A stretch of DNA of 64,000 nt. Origin: a virus. Where the stretch lies: positions 1-64,000 of the IMG/VR virus record IMGVR_UViG_3300017963_000188; one strand, written 5' to 3'. Within the stretch, counting starts at the first letter, position 1. The number at the start of each line of letters is the position of its first letter. Below the pieces are notes generated by a model. That model was not told the DNA's origin. It searched no databases and was given only the letters and a program-made list of their open reading frames with translations. The position numbers and the translations under genes were made by a program. Shown here one piece after another: positions 1-8,118 of the stretch.

Positions 1-49
1 AAAGATTGAGGCTATGATTAGTGTTTGTAAGTCTTTGAGTCCAGAATGA
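1..49 (+). CDS. 3' end of an upstream gene (partial)
   Basis: An open frame entering from the left edge reads KIEAMISVCKSLSPE and stops at TGA 47-49. The stop overlaps the ATG of the next gene in an ATGA junction, which is how many genes in this window are joined. Too little is visible to name a function. Confidence 0.6.
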   Translation, partial: KIEAMISVCKSLSPE

Positions 50-519
50 AGTGGTATGTGAACAAAGATGTGTCTGGTTCTGGTCCTTGTCAGCTCATTA
101 CAGCTCTTAATGCTCTTGTGTATCTTGAATCCCCATTACCTTCAAGACATGTTATTGAAATCCTCATTGATGCAGTAGCATGTCGGTATGGTTCGGCACT
201 TCGCATTGAAGCAGGATGGGAAGCTCTTGGATTACACGTAGAATGGTTACCTAGAGATTCTATACCGTTGATTTGGATTAAGGAGCAATTGAAACTTGGA
301 AGACCAGTAGAAATAGGTGGGTTTAGTCCTGATTGGGGATATCATAGCTCTCTTTGTATTGAAGCGAAGGGGAAAAGTTTGAGACTTGTAAACTGGGAAA
401 AAACTAAAGATACCTCTATGGTAAGATGGGATCAGATTAAAATACCAGAGTGTAACAAAGGTCCTGTAGCATTTTATATGGATGACCGAAAACGAGAATT
501 GGATCTTTACCCGTTATGA
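46..519 (+). CDS. C39-like / papain-like cysteine peptidase-fold protein
   Basis: 157 aa. Residues 11-20 (GSGPCQLITA) place a candidate nucleophile Cys15 at the start of a helix. H100 (in WGYHSSLCIE) and N116 (in LVNWE) fit the Cys-His-Asn/Asp order of C39-like peptidases, whose family length is similar. No signal peptide or membrane segment is visible, so it is probably cytoplasmic. The ATG overlaps the previous stop, and the 3' end overlaps the arginase-like gene by 4 nt. By family knowledge such proteins cleave peptides (for example leader peptides at Gly-Gly). Whether this one is active is inference. It could also be an inactive binding fold. Confidence 0.6.
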   Translation: MKWYVNKDVSGSGPCQLITALNALVYLESPLPSRHVIEILIDAVACRYGSALRIEAGWEALGLHVEWLPRDSIPLIWIKEQLKLGRPVEIGGFSPDWGYHSSLCIEAKGKSLRLVNWEKTKDTSMVRWDQIKIPECNKGPVAFYMDDRKRELDLYPL

Positions 520-1109
520 AAATATATCTTTCCATAGACTATGATTATTGGGGATTTACCTATCACCAAAGAGACATTCAGTTCTTGTATCAAGCCTTAG
601 CACTTAAAGTTCCAAAGATTGCTATGGTGAACCATGATTTGATGGTGGATCATATAGATTCGATATCACATGATCTGTTGATTAACATTGACTATCATTC
701 TGACCTTCCATTTTCATATGACTGTCGATCTTGTTTGAGTATTGGTAATTGGCCTTGTTATCTTGATTATCATAATGATCGGGATTATGAATGGAGACAT
801 CCATTTTTCAGATATCGAAACGGTCTTTGTCGGGATTCTAAGTGGTATCGTACCCATGATAATTTCAGAAAGGTTTTTAGGAAACAAGGAGTTTCAGATA
901 TCAATCTTGATGATGTGGTGGGGGTAGGTTTTTGTTTAAGTCCAGAATATATTGAGGAGGAATCTATACCTCAACTCCTTAAAGTTGAATCCACTAAGTT
1001 TTTGAGATTTATCAATAGACAGATAAAGCGTTGGAAACGGGATGGAGGTGGGTGGAGGACATTTTGGGATTATGTTGGGGAAACCATTGAGGAAACCGTT
1101 AAATTTTAG
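516..1109 (+). CDS. Arginase-like metallohydrolase-type hypothetical protein (UPF0489-like)
   Basis: 197 aa. The core INIDYHSDL (D59, H61, D63) matches the D-x-H-x-D metal motif of the arginase/ureohydrolase fold. It is preceded by VNHDLM (H40) and followed by NWPCYL and VGVGFCLSPEYI, an arrangement I associate with UPF0489-type phage proteins. Members of that group include peptide arginases that turn Arg into ornithine, but the substrate here is unknown. It overlaps the C39-like gene by 4 nt, so the two are probably translated together. A pairing of peptidase-like and arginase-like proteins is suggestive only. Confidence 0.55.
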   Translation: MKIYLSIDYDYWGFTYHQRDIQFLYQALALKVPKIAMVNHDLMVDHIDSISHDLLINIDYHSDLPFSYDCRSCLSIGNWPCYLDYHNDRDYEWRHPFFRYRNGLCRDSKWYRTHDNFRKVFRKQGVSDINLDDVVGVGFCLSPEYIEEESIPQLLKVESTKFLRFINRQIKRWKRDGGGWRTFWDYVGETIEETVKF

Positions 1110-1117
1110 GAGCTGAC

Positions 1118-1438
1118 ATGAAATATCGAGTCTGGTCTAATAATGAATTTCAGTATCATGAAGAAGATTTCCAGCTCTATGCTGATGTGAAGGATTCAAA
1201 AGGAAACCCTATTTATGAAGGGGATATTGTCAAAGGAATTTGGAATGGTATATTTCCAAAGGATAAAGTGGGTTTTATAGGTGTTGTAGAGTGGAGCACA
1301 CTCATGCTCAGATTCATGATTTATTTACCATCTGAAGGTGGGTGGGTCATATTGAACCATGATGACATAGAATATCTAGAAGTAATTGGTAATGAGAAAG
1401 AGAATCCAAATCTTTTGGAGGGTGTATGTGCCATATGA
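1118..1438 (+). CDS. YopX-family protein
   Basis: 106 aa. It has the YopX pattern: an N-terminal MKYRVW, a central D-x-x-G-N-P-I-Y-E-G-D-I-V-K, then GVVEW and a C-terminal EVIGNEKENPNLLEG. YopX proteins are small, widespread in phages and of unknown role. TAGGAGCTGAC precedes the ATG. The end overlaps the following gene. Confidence 0.85.
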   Translation: MKYRVWSNNEFQYHEEDFQLYADVKDSKGNPIYEGDIVKGIWNGIFPKDKVGFIGVVEWSTLMLRFMIYLPSEGGWVILNHDDIEYLEVIGNEKENPNLLEGVCAI

Positions 1439-2127
1439 TAATAAATATCAATGATAAGATACATTTTTATCATTGCCCAAATAGAATACATGAAAAGAAG
1501 ATCCAAGATCCAGATGGTACCGCACCGGAATATTTCTCTCATAAACATGCTGAAAAGGAAGGATGGTCTTTCACTATGGATGAGAAGTGGAGTAGTGATG
1601 GTGAACTCGTTGCTGTATGTCCTCAGTGTAATCATACCACAGCTCTTTTGAATCGTCTTGACACAGTGTATGCTACTCACTGTGAGCAACTTCCAAAAGA
1701 ACCAGATAAGTTCAAGAATTGGGCCGAGAAGGAAGACCTCAAGGGGATGGAGGTTATATTTGTCCCCGATCAACCTTTTTACAAGAAAGTTCTGGATCTT
1801 ATAGATCCAAATGATGTGGTATTTGATGCTGGTGCTGGGGATTTCAGACTTTCTTACCTCATGGCTCAGGTGTGTCAAAAAGTCTATGCTGTGGAAGTCA
1901 ACCCTTTGACAGTATCTCATGCATTGGAGACTTTTGGATATGATATGCCTCCAAATCTGATTACGATACGAGGTAATTTCCGTCAAATACCTATGTTTTG
2001 GGATGTCACCACAATCGTAATGTTGATGCGTCATTACCAGCACGAACTTCCAGGTGAATGGAAGAACAAAAGGCTCATCACAAATGCCTTTGGGAACGAT
2101 AAAGAATTGCTCGTCCAGAATATTTAG
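1426..2127 (+). CDS. SAM-dependent methyltransferase-like protein with zinc-ribbon-like N-terminus
   Basis: 233 aa. Residues 131-140 (VVFDAGAGDF) form the glycine-rich SAM-binding motif I, and E157 (YAVEVN) fits the acidic residue at the end of strand 2. The N-terminal part carries C17 and CPQC (65-68), suggesting a metal-binding element. The C-terminal half is short for a full methyltransferase and no substrate motif is seen, so the target is unknown. GGAGG lies 4 nt before ATG 1426; ATG 1435 overlaps the YopX stop and is an alternative start. Confidence 0.6.
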   Translation: MCHMIININDKIHFYHCPNRIHEKKIQDPDGTAPEYFSHKHAEKEGWSFTMDEKWSSDGELVAVCPQCNHTTALLNRLDTVYATHCEQLPKEPDKFKNWAEKEDLKGMEVIFVPDQPFYKKVLDLIDPNDVVFDAGAGDFRLSYLMAQVCQKVYAVEVNPLTVSHALETFGYDMPPNLITIRGNFRQIPMFWDVTTIVMLMRHYQHELPGEWKNKRLITNAFGNDKELLVQNI

Positions 2128-2128
2128 C

Positions 2129-2157
2129 TTTAAAATCTACCATCTCCCCAGTATATA
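2129..2157 (+). promoter_or_regulatory. Phage-type promoter
   Basis: TTTAAA at 2129-2134, a 17-bp spacer ending CAG, then TATATA at 2152-2157. It matches the recurring promoter of this genome and would serve the genes from 2233 on, with an unusually long leader of about 70 nt. Confidence 0.7.
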
Positions 2158-2232
2158 TTTATGGTAATTTTTTAATATGTTCTGTTTTTGACAGGACGTA
2201 TGAAGATATTTATAGAAAATAGGGGATTGAAC

Positions 2233-2475
2233 ATGAGTTCTATAGAACTTAGAAAACTTTCATTCAAAATAGCACAGGATGAAATTCAAGCTCCAGACCC
2301 AAAAGTCAAGAAAGAAGTGAATAAATACTACAAAGAATGTCGTGCCGATGGTGGTTCACAAGAGTATTGTGCCCGTGTTGCATGGCAAATCTATTGTGAA
2401 AATGTCAATCCCGACTATGAGGGTTGCACTGAATTTGGTGAAACTGAAAAGACCGTTGGTCCTCTCAACAAATGA
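2233..2475 (+). CDS. Small hypothetical protein with LRKLSxKI N-terminal motif
   Basis: 80 aa from ATG 2233, preceded by AGGGGA; an upstream in-frame ATG at 2188 lacks such a site. The N-terminus MSSIELRKLSFKIA belongs to a motif shared with several other proteins here (21513, 31369, 57797). The middle has conserved-looking Cys residues (ECRAD, EYCARVAW, IYCEN). The stop overlaps the next start. Function unknown. Confidence 0.7.
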   Translation: MSSIELRKLSFKIAQDEIQAPDPKVKKEVNKYYKECRADGGSQEYCARVAWQIYCENVNPDYEGCTEFGETEKTVGPLNK

Positions 2476-3110
2476 CGGAGTTTGTAATGCCCAGTTCAAA
2501 TCTATGTGAGTTAGGTAGGAAAATTAGTATATCGGTGGGAGATACATCACAAGGTGGTTTGAAACTTACCAAAACATTGGCTATTCGATTTGGTAAAGAA
2601 GCTCAGAATTCAATGGAGACTCATTTCACATTAAATGGGCCTGATGACTCTAATTTTCATGTTGAGAAAAAAGGAAATAGTTATTCTGTAGGTGCTTTTG
2701 CTGAAGGTGTCCCAGGAGAAATGTGGATTGGTGGGGAAGATAATGCTCTGGTGGAAAGAGAAACTCAACAAGAAGCTAGTTGGCAGGGAATTGAAGAAGG
2801 CACTGAGGAATGGAATGATTTATATGAAGAGATTGAACGACGTATTTATCGTCCAGCCAATGAAGCTGAAATCAACATAGAAATGACCCTTGAACAAGGG
2901 GAATACACAGAACATATCGAAGATGATGAGTCCAATATTGTTGGTGAGGAAAAAATCCCATATGTACACCTGACATACGAACTCTTCTCTAAATATGGTT
3001 ATGATGATGGGAAGTCTCGGGGGTGGTATGAGGAATGGCTTTGGACAGAACAAGAAGTCAAAAATGCCATCTCAGATATGAAACGTCATATTGAATACAT
3101 GACAATATAG
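2472..3110 (+). CDS. Hypothetical acidic protein
   Basis: 212 aa, no recognised domain. A Gly/Ser/Thr-containing N-terminal half (to about residue 95) is followed by an acidic, Glu-rich helical C-terminal half with several Trp. The start overlaps the preceding stop (ATGAC), indicating coupling. Confidence 0.7.
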   Translation: MTEFVMPSSNLCELGRKISISVGDTSQGGLKLTKTLAIRFGKEAQNSMETHFTLNGPDDSNFHVEKKGNSYSVGAFAEGVPGEMWIGGEDNALVERETQQEASWQGIEEGTEEWNDLYEEIERRIYRPANEAEINIEMTLEQGEYTEHIEDDESNIVGEEKIPYVHLTYELFSKYGYDDGKSRGWYEEWLWTEQEVKNAISDMKRHIEYMTI

Positions 3111-3148
3111 AAATAGCAGTAAAACTCGTCACAAAAAGGAAGAAACCC

Positions 3149-4021
3149 ATGGATCTCAATGAAATTTCAGGATATGAATCGGGCTCAACAGAGATTTGGT
3201 ATTATAAACCAGGACAGAGCCGTGACTTAGGGATGGGTTCAGAATGGATGCTGAAGAAAATGCCCAAAGCCATGCCTGACCCCAACAATTTGAAGAAGAC
3301 ACATACTCTTCTGGGTACTCTCAAGGAAACCAATCTCAACAAGATCTATGAGATGTTGCAGGGTATGTTTTGGAGTCCAAACGGTGAGGCTCGTGAACTT
3401 ATCAATGACTTAGACCTTGATCACACATCAATGAGTGTGGGAGATATCATCAAGACTCCATCAAGAACGGTGATGGTTGATGGTTATGGTGACCATGGTT
3501 TCTATGACCTTACCAACAAAAAAGGTGTAGAGAGCACACTAATCCAGACCATAGATAGGATAGCTAAAAAAGCAAACAAAGCTGAATTTGAACGGCACTT
3601 GGAACAGAACCCTGTGGTAGGTCAAGAATTTGCTGATTCAGTTATGGTTTACAGTGAGAAAGATCTCGATGATCCTATTTGGGTATCTTTTGCCTGGTAT
3701 GGTCATGGGCATCAATCGGTACATTGTATCGGAATCAGTGAGTATGGTCCTGATTCAGCTATTGAAGCTGCATTTGATACGGCTGAACAAGAGACTTTTG
3801 CAGACATGATCCGGGAAGCTGAAGAAGAGTATTATCAGGACTTCATTGAAGAAGGTATGTCTGAAGAAGATGCTCGTGAAAAAGCATATGAATGGTCACA
3901 GGAACCATTAGATGGCATGGTCTATGAGCTAACCAAAGGTGAGTTTGGAGAAGTAGCTGAAAAGTCCAAGAGCATGCAAGGTAATGACCTCTCAAAACTC
4001 TACGATGAAGATATCGACTAA
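3149..4021 (+). CDS. Hypothetical protein with YodL-like SMSVGD motif
   Basis: 290 aa. Residues about 91-114 contain HTSMSVGDII followed by VDGYGDHGFYDL. This resembles the conserved block of YodL-type domains found in phage and plasmid proteins, whose role is not established. The C-terminal third is strongly acidic and helical. AAAGGAAG precedes the ATG. Last gene of its block: a promoter and the RNA ligase follow. Confidence 0.55.
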   Translation: MDLNEISGYESGSTEIWYYKPGQSRDLGMGSEWMLKKMPKAMPDPNNLKKTHTLLGTLKETNLNKIYEMLQGMFWSPNGEARELINDLDLDHTSMSVGDIIKTPSRTVMVDGYGDHGFYDLTNKKGVESTLIQTIDRIAKKANKAEFERHLEQNPVVGQEFADSVMVYSEKDLDDPIWVSFAWYGHGHQSVHCIGISEYGPDSAIEAAFDTAEQETFADMIREAEEEYYQDFIEEGMSEEDAREKAYEWSQEPLDGMVYELTKGEFGEVAEKSKSMQGNDLSKLYDEDID

Positions 4022-4032
4022 TCCCTACCAAC

Positions 4033-4061
4033 TTTAAAAAATCGATTATCTCCGGTATAGA
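4033..4061 (+). promoter_or_regulatory. Phage-type promoter for the RNA ligase gene
   Basis: TTTAAA 4033-4038, 17-bp spacer ending CCGG, TATAGA 4056-4061, followed at once by AGGAGGAGG. A full match to the recurrent promoter. Confidence 0.75.
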
Positions 4062-4073
4062 TCTTTAGGAGGA

Positions 4074-4087
4074 GGTGGAGATCCACC
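4074..4087 (+). promoter_or_regulatory. Short hairpin in the RNA ligase leader
   Basis: GGTGG and CCACC form a 5-bp stem with an AGAT loop between a first AGGAGGAGG and the real ribosome binding site (GGAGG near 4110) of the ligase gene. The first Shine-Dalgarno has no start codon at a usable distance. The hairpin may modulate initiation; inference. Confidence 0.35.
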
Positions 4088-4120
4088 AAGTCCAGTAGGA
4101 TCTGAAATTGGAGGTAGTAG

Positions 4121-5242
4121 ATGAATCCATATAACATTCCATTTAATGAATTGTATCAAGGATTACTTGCTGAGGTTGAAAAGGGGTGGATTCGTAAAGT
4201 AGATGACCCTGAAGGTCCATTAGAGCTATATAACTACACAGAAGACTGTCAAGAACAACGAGTATGGAATCCCTCAACAATCGTTGCAAGGGGTCTTGTA
4301 CTTGATCCAATCAAGAAGAAGGTTGTAGCTCACCCCTTCCCAAAATTCTTCAATCTGGGGGAACCTGAGGCTGCTGAGATACACCACCCCATCAAGGTAA
4401 CAGAGAAGATGGATGGGTCTTTGGTAATAGCTTTCTGGGATGAATATCAAAATAAGTTCAGAACCGTGACCAGAGGTTCATTCACAAGTCCAGCAGCTCT
4501 ATCAGCTCAAGATATGTTACCTCAGAACCTGAACAAAGATTACACATATCTGCTTGAGTTGATTGGTCCTGATAATTGGGTTGTGGTGAAATATCCTGAT
4601 GATCGTCTCATTCTTCTCACTATCTACGATCAAATAGGTCATGAGTTGAATTGGCCTGATGTTCTTTTATGGGGTAGGAGGATGGGTGTTGATGTCGTTC
4701 AGACTCATGTTTTCGATACTGTTGGGGAGACATTGCAATATGCTCAAACTCTCCCAAATGACCGTGAAGGATTTGTAATACGTGATAGATATGGAAGTAG
4801 GGTAAAAGTAAAGGGTCCAGAGTATCTGAAGCTCCATAAATTCTTGTCTAGAATCACACCTAAGAATGTGTGGAGGTGGATGAGGCATGGTGAGGGGGTA
4901 GATCCAGAACGAATCCCTGACGAATTTTTGCCTGACTTCAAAGAACTCCAACGAATGTTTGAAGAGAAGTTTGAAGAAGTGTTGGGGCAGGTGGGTTTGT
5001 TGAAGGGAAAGGTATATCAGTTCTCTCGAAAAGAACTAGCACTGACTCTTAATGGAGGGAAATGGCCTCGTGGTTCAGAAGTTACGAGGTTTGAGAAGAA
5101 GTTTGCCTTCCACTGTTTTGATCTAGATTTCCCAGAGAAGGCTCGTACCATAGGGTCCAAACAACGTCGTAACGTGTTTGATGAGTTTGAGCCAAAAGGG
5201 AAACATCTCGATGGATTTGAACCACTCAATTCAATGATCTAA
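4121..5242 (+). CDS. T4 Rnl1-like RNA ligase
   Basis: 373 aa, the usual length of Rnl1 ligases (T4 RnlA is 374 aa). Nucleotidyltransferase motifs are in order: motif I KMDGS with the adenylated Lys96, upstream RGLVLDP (57-63), motif III/IIIa region YLLELIGPDNWVVVKY (143-158), motif IV EGFVIR (216-221) and motif V VKVKG with Lys229 and Lys231. The family joins 5'-phosphate and 3'-hydroxyl RNA ends with ATP. In T4 it repairs tRNA cut by host anticodon nucleases. It has its own promoter; no polynucleotide kinase is seen in the window, but a Thg1-like protein is encoded at 46.9 kb. High confidence in family, moderate in tRNA repair role. Confidence 0.92.
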   Translation: MNPYNIPFNELYQGLLAEVEKGWIRKVDDPEGPLELYNYTEDCQEQRVWNPSTIVARGLVLDPIKKKVVAHPFPKFFNLGEPEAAEIHHPIKVTEKMDGSLVIAFWDEYQNKFRTVTRGSFTSPAALSAQDMLPQNLNKDYTYLLELIGPDNWVVVKYPDDRLILLTIYDQIGHELNWPDVLLWGRRMGVDVVQTHVFDTVGETLQYAQTLPNDREGFVIRDRYGSRVKVKGPEYLKLHKFLSRITPKNVWRWMRHGEGVDPERIPDEFLPDFKELQRMFEEKFEEVLGQVGLLKGKVYQFSRKELALTLNGGKWPRGSEVTRFEKKFAFHCFDLDFPEKARTIGSKQRRNVFDEFEPKGKHLDGFEPLNSMI

Positions 5243-5245
5243 TAA

Positions 5246-5285
5246 TATACCATTTCCGGTAAAATATTAAATCGGAGATGGTATA
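5246..5285 (+). promoter_or_regulatory. Promoter-like -10 and inverted repeat around the ribosome binding site
   Basis: An 8-bp inverted repeat (TATACCAT 5246-5253, ATGGTATA 5278-5285) encloses CCGGTAAAAT, a variant -10, and GGAG (5274-5277). The right arm touches the start codon of the SANT-like gene, so it could be an operator for that DNA-binding protein or an mRNA hairpin limiting translation. Confidence 0.45.
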
Positions 5286-6007
5286 TGAGAAGAAAGTGGA
5301 CTCCTAAAGAGATAGCAGACCTTAGACTGCTTGCAGAATTAAAATCAATACAAGAATTGTCCCGATTATTTGACCGTAGCTCGGACTCTATAAGAGCACA
5401 ATGCCGATTACATAACATTAGTTACAAGAGGGTTGTGAATCGTAAAGAATGGTCTAGTAGGGAATTGGAACGACTCAAAGGTCTATTAGAGCATTATACG
5501 ATAAGTGAAGCTGCTGAACGATTGGGTCGCAACCCAAAAGCTGTTTGGGCTAAGATGAAACAGGAAGGTATAAAGCATAAGGTCACAAAGGCTAGTCCTT
5601 TCCATACCAAGGATCGGAATAGGGTATGGACCCAGGAAGATGATGATTTACTCTACCAGATGGCTGAGACAAGTTCGGTACGGAACATAGCTAAAAGGAT
5701 GGATCGAAGCCCTGGAGCTATCAGAACCAGAGCTATGGAGCTTGGTATTACATGGCATCGATACCGATGGACAATAGGGAAAATAGCTGAACTTTTAGGG
5801 GTAGGTAAGACTACTGTTGCTAAATATAGAAAAAAACTCAAACAGAAGTGGAGATATAAGAGCACTTTCAAAGAACCCACAGAAGAAGAGATACAAGCTA
5901 TAGCTCAAGCCATACTTGATAATCCTCGTTCTCAGGTCAAAGATGCAAAAAGACTCAGACAAATAGCTGAAGGAAATTGGGATGCTTGGGAGTGGAGATT
6001 AAAATAA
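5285..6007 (+). CDS. Myb/SANT-like multi-HTH DNA-binding protein
   Basis: 240 aa, very basic. At least three SANT/Myb-like helix-turn-helix units can be seen, each with spaced Trp and an R-x-x-x-A-I-x-x-R/K recognition-helix pattern: about 3-45 (WTPKEIADLR..SSDSIRAQ), 55-95 (WSSRELERLK..NPKAVWAKM) and 114-155 (WTQEDDDLLY..SPGAIRTRA). A DNA-binding-like helix GVGKTTVAKYRKK follows. The C-terminal block (AQAILDNP..KDAKRLRQIAEGNWDAWE) is shared with the minus-strand protein at 37370-38233, so the two are paralogues. Likely a phage transcription regulator; target unknown. Confidence 0.75.
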   Translation: MRRKWTPKEIADLRLLAELKSIQELSRLFDRSSDSIRAQCRLHNISYKRVVNRKEWSSRELERLKGLLEHYTISEAAERLGRNPKAVWAKMKQEGIKHKVTKASPFHTKDRNRVWTQEDDDLLYQMAETSSVRNIAKRMDRSPGAIRTRAMELGITWHRYRWTIGKIAELLGVGKTTVAKYRKKLKQKWRYKSTFKEPTEEEIQAIAQAILDNPRSQVKDAKRLRQIAEGNWDAWEWRLK

Positions 6008-6020
6008 TCCTTTTTTCCTC

Positions 6021-6049
6021 TTTAAAAAAATAAATCTCTTCAGTATAGA
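6021..6049 (+). promoter_or_regulatory. Phage-type promoter
   Basis: TTTAAA 6021-6026, 17-bp spacer ending CAG, TATAGA 6044-6049, then AGGAGG at 6055-6060. The predicted transcript start falls essentially at the ribosome binding site of the next gene. Confidence 0.8.
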
Positions 6050-6065
6050 TCTATAGGAGGTGTTC

Positions 6066-6266
6066 ATGTCCCCTCAACTCAAAAAAACCTACGATGCCAT
6101 CGCTGCTAAATATGGATTTCAGTGGCTTGACATGGATCAGCTTGATAGAGAATTCAACTCTCATCATCTTCTCGACCTTCTCCAAATCGGTATGGCTACT
6201 TGTAAGACTCTCCCTCGTCAATTGGGAGTTCCTCACCCTGTGACCCGATATCGTATCTTTGCTTAG
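6066..6266 (+). CDS. Hypothetical small protein
   Basis: 66 aa from ATG 6066, 5 nt after AGGAGG; a GTG at 6060 would overlap the ribosome binding site. No domain recognised. First gene after a strong promoter. Confidence 0.7.
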   Translation: MSPQLKKTYDAIAAKYGFQWLDMDQLDREFNSHHLLDLLQIGMATCKTLPRQLGVPHPVTRYRIFA

Positions 6267-6274
6267 GAGACGAT

Positions 6275-6383
6275 ATGAAGCTCTATGAAGTGAAAGTCGA
6301 GATGACTACGTGCCGATATTGCTTGGGTTGAACCGGGACGGGAAGGATCTGGTACATGGAAAAATCTGGATAGGAGGAAGTAA
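6275..6383 (+). pseudogene. Small gene interrupted by an apparent +1 frameshift
   Basis: AGGAGACGAT precedes ATG 6275, which opens MKLYEVKVEMTTCRYCLG and stops at TGA 6329-6331. Skipping one base at the stop continues as EPGREGSGTWKNLDRRK and ends at TAA 6381-6383, which overlaps the ATG of the next gene as TAATG. The tight junction suggests that the long frame was the real gene (about 35 aa). The shift may be a mutation, a sequencing error or a programmed event at GGT-TGA. Confidence 0.45.
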
Positions 6384-6679
6384 TGTCAATGAATCTACAC
6401 CTTAAGGTCGATGATCAAGAAATCGACCTTTGGCAGACACCAACGAGCATCACGCATATGTGTTTGGTTAATCACAATTTTGAGATTCAATTTGAGGTTG
6501 AAGGAGAAGCCGCTCTCAGAGCGATAGCTATCTATACTACCTGGGTCCGAAGCACATTAAACGGTATATGGGATGATGAAGAAGACCTCAGAACCCATCA
6601 GGTGTTTGTCTCGGATCATATCTCGGATATAAAAAACGCTGTCACAAAAGGACACAAAGTAAATGTGTATCAGCTTTAG
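6383..6679 (+). CDS. Hypothetical protein
   Basis: 98 aa, no domain recognised; alternating beta-like N-terminal half and an amphipathic C-terminal helix. AGGAGG lies 6 nt upstream, and the start overlaps the end of the frameshifted small gene. Confidence 0.7.
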   Translation: MSMNLHLKVDDQEIDLWQTPTSITHMCLVNHNFEIQFEVEGEAALRAIAIYTTWVRSTLNGIWDDEEDLRTHQVFVSDHISDIKNAVTKGHKVNVYQL

Positions 6680-6688
6680 GAGGGAGCA

Positions 6689-6940
6689 ATGACCATTGAT
6701 ATTTCCATGTGGCAAGAATGTCCGGCCAAGGGCTGTGACTGCCCACCCCGATTCTGGGGAAAGCCTGTAAAATTCCTGATTGAAGACCCACATATCCCAG
6801 CAGGGTATGTGGTTTTGATGGGCTGGGAGTGTGATGGTCTCATTTATGGGACCGTGACCAGAGCTGGTGGGGAGAACATGGAAAGCCATGGTCATACCTA
6901 TCTCCGTAACCTTCCTGGACGTACTGTAACTGTGACCTGA
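6689..6940 (+). CDS. Hypothetical small protein with N-terminal Cys cluster
   Basis: 83 aa. C10, C15 and C17 (ECPAKGCDCPP) lie close together near the N-terminus and may bind metal. AGGAGG precedes the ATG. Function unknown. Confidence 0.7.
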   Translation: MTIDISMWQECPAKGCDCPPRFWGKPVKFLIEDPHIPAGYVVLMGWECDGLIYGTVTRAGGENMESHGHTYLRNLPGRTVTVT

Positions 6941-6948
6941 GGTTAGAC

Positions 6949-7215
6949 ATGAATCATACCAGGCACTCAAAGCACAGGAAGTTGCGTAAATGGTGGATGC
7001 GTAATGAATCCCATAGTGGTCCTATCCGTGTGAAACGTCCCGGTCGAAGTCGATACCGTCGATGTCCTTTATGTAAAAAACGTCGTAAATGGTGGATGCG
7101 AGCTAATGAATGGCATGAAGATAGAACTCGATGGGGGTATGTGAATGGGGTAAAGGCTTGTTGGTTGTGTGTGAAACGTGCTCAGGAGAATGGGGATGTC
7201 ACTGGTCAAGACTGA
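6949..7215 (+). CDS. Very basic zinc-ribbon-like protein
   Basis: 88 aa, dominated by Arg, Lys and His. Two CxxC pairs (C39/C42 in CPLC, C71/C74 in CWLC) suggest a zinc ribbon. The segment KWWMR occurs twice (14-18 and 47-51), pointing to an internal duplication. Charge and ribbon suggest nucleic acid binding. The 3' end overlaps the next gene by 20 nt. Confidence 0.65.
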   Translation: MNHTRHSKHRKLRKWWMRNESHSGPIRVKRPGRSRYRRCPLCKKRRKWWMRANEWHEDRTRWGYVNGVKACWLCVKRAQENGDVTGQD

Positions 7216-7801
7216 GATTCAACGAGCTATTATCGAGATGTCTTGCATGATTAATAATGATGAGGTGATTTACCATTTCATCTCACAGGATTCTTTGGAG
7301 AAGGTACTTCCAAAACTCAAGGGACGTTTCAATGACCCTCATATAAGATGTGTCAGGCCAGTGTTCAAAGAGGAGATTCAGCAAGGGTTGGACCCAACAA
7401 AGAACTGGACCACTGACGATATCTTTGCCTATATTGACAAGCATGAAGAGAATCCATTTCCTAAAATCACTCGTGCCTTAGATGCTCTTTACATTCTTCA
7501 TCGAAGGATTGAAATCAGTGTGGGTAAGCTTCAGAGAGATCCCAAAGAAGCTATTGTGCAGTTCATAGCCTATGAATATTATGATTGTATGTCAGGAGGG
7601 TGTTCACCATACTCATTGGCCATGTGTCGGTATCTGTATGAGAAGTACGGATTCGATCTTGATGAGGAAGTGTACCCAGCTTCAGAAGGGAAGGGGAATG
7701 ATAATGGGTGGTACACAATGAAGATGTTTCTAGAACACATCGAACATATCCCAAGATATGAAACTTTGTTCCCTGAAATATTAGCCCTTCCTGAACCATA
7801 A
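7196..7801 (+). CDS. Hypothetical protein
   Basis: About 201 aa from ATG 7196, 6 nt after AGGAGA; ATG 7190 and 7178 are further in-frame options. Helical, with several Cys and Tyr near residues 135-160 (YDCMSGGCSPY, MCRYLYEKYGF). No family recognised. Confidence 0.7.
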   Translation: MSLVKTEIQRAIIEMSCMINNDEVIYHFISQDSLEKVLPKLKGRFNDPHIRCVRPVFKEEIQQGLDPTKNWTTDDIFAYIDKHEENPFPKITRALDALYILHRRIEISVGKLQRDPKEAIVQFIAYEYYDCMSGGCSPYSLAMCRYLYEKYGFDLDEEVYPASEGKGNDNGWYTMKMFLEHIEHIPRYETLFPEILALPEP

Positions 7802-7887
7802 TTAAACCCCATTAGTATAGTTATATAGCTCTATACAAAAGAGTTGGTATAGAGCAGAATGTTCAATAAATTATTGAAGGCGGCCAA

Positions 7888-8118
7888 ATGCCACACCAAT
7901 TTAAACCTGCAAAAATTGCTAAGGAAACTTGTAGTTGTGGTGTTCAATTTGACCTGATGATCGAACCTGGAATGTGTCCAGGTTGTAATGGGGATGGTCT
8001 TGGGGATGGTCCAGATGGGAGTTGTGGTGCTTGCAACGGTGCAGGATACGACTGGTCAGAACAATGGTTGTGTGACGACTGCATAAGGGAATATGATGAG
8101 CCAGTACACGAAATGTAA
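7888..8118 (+). CDS. Small protein with DnaJ-type CxxCxGxG zinc motif
   Basis: 76 aa. CPGCNGDG and CGACNGAG are paired CxxCxGxG repeats like those of DnaJ zinc fingers, with extra CSCG and CDDC pairs at the edges. No J-domain is present. Such detached zinc-finger proteins are common in phages; role unknown. The gap before it (7802-7887) has a weak promoter-like AGTATAGT at 7814-7821. Confidence 0.7.
   Translation: MPHQFKPAKIAKETCSCGVQFDLMIEPGMCPGCNGDGLGDGPDGSCGACNGAGYDWSEQWLCDDCIREYDEPVHEM

Noticed and set aside
1321-2043. 240-aa minus-strand ORF
   Set aside because: Antisense shadow of the methyltransferase-like gene; composition is unlike a protein and the plus-strand frame has the ribosome binding site and motif I.
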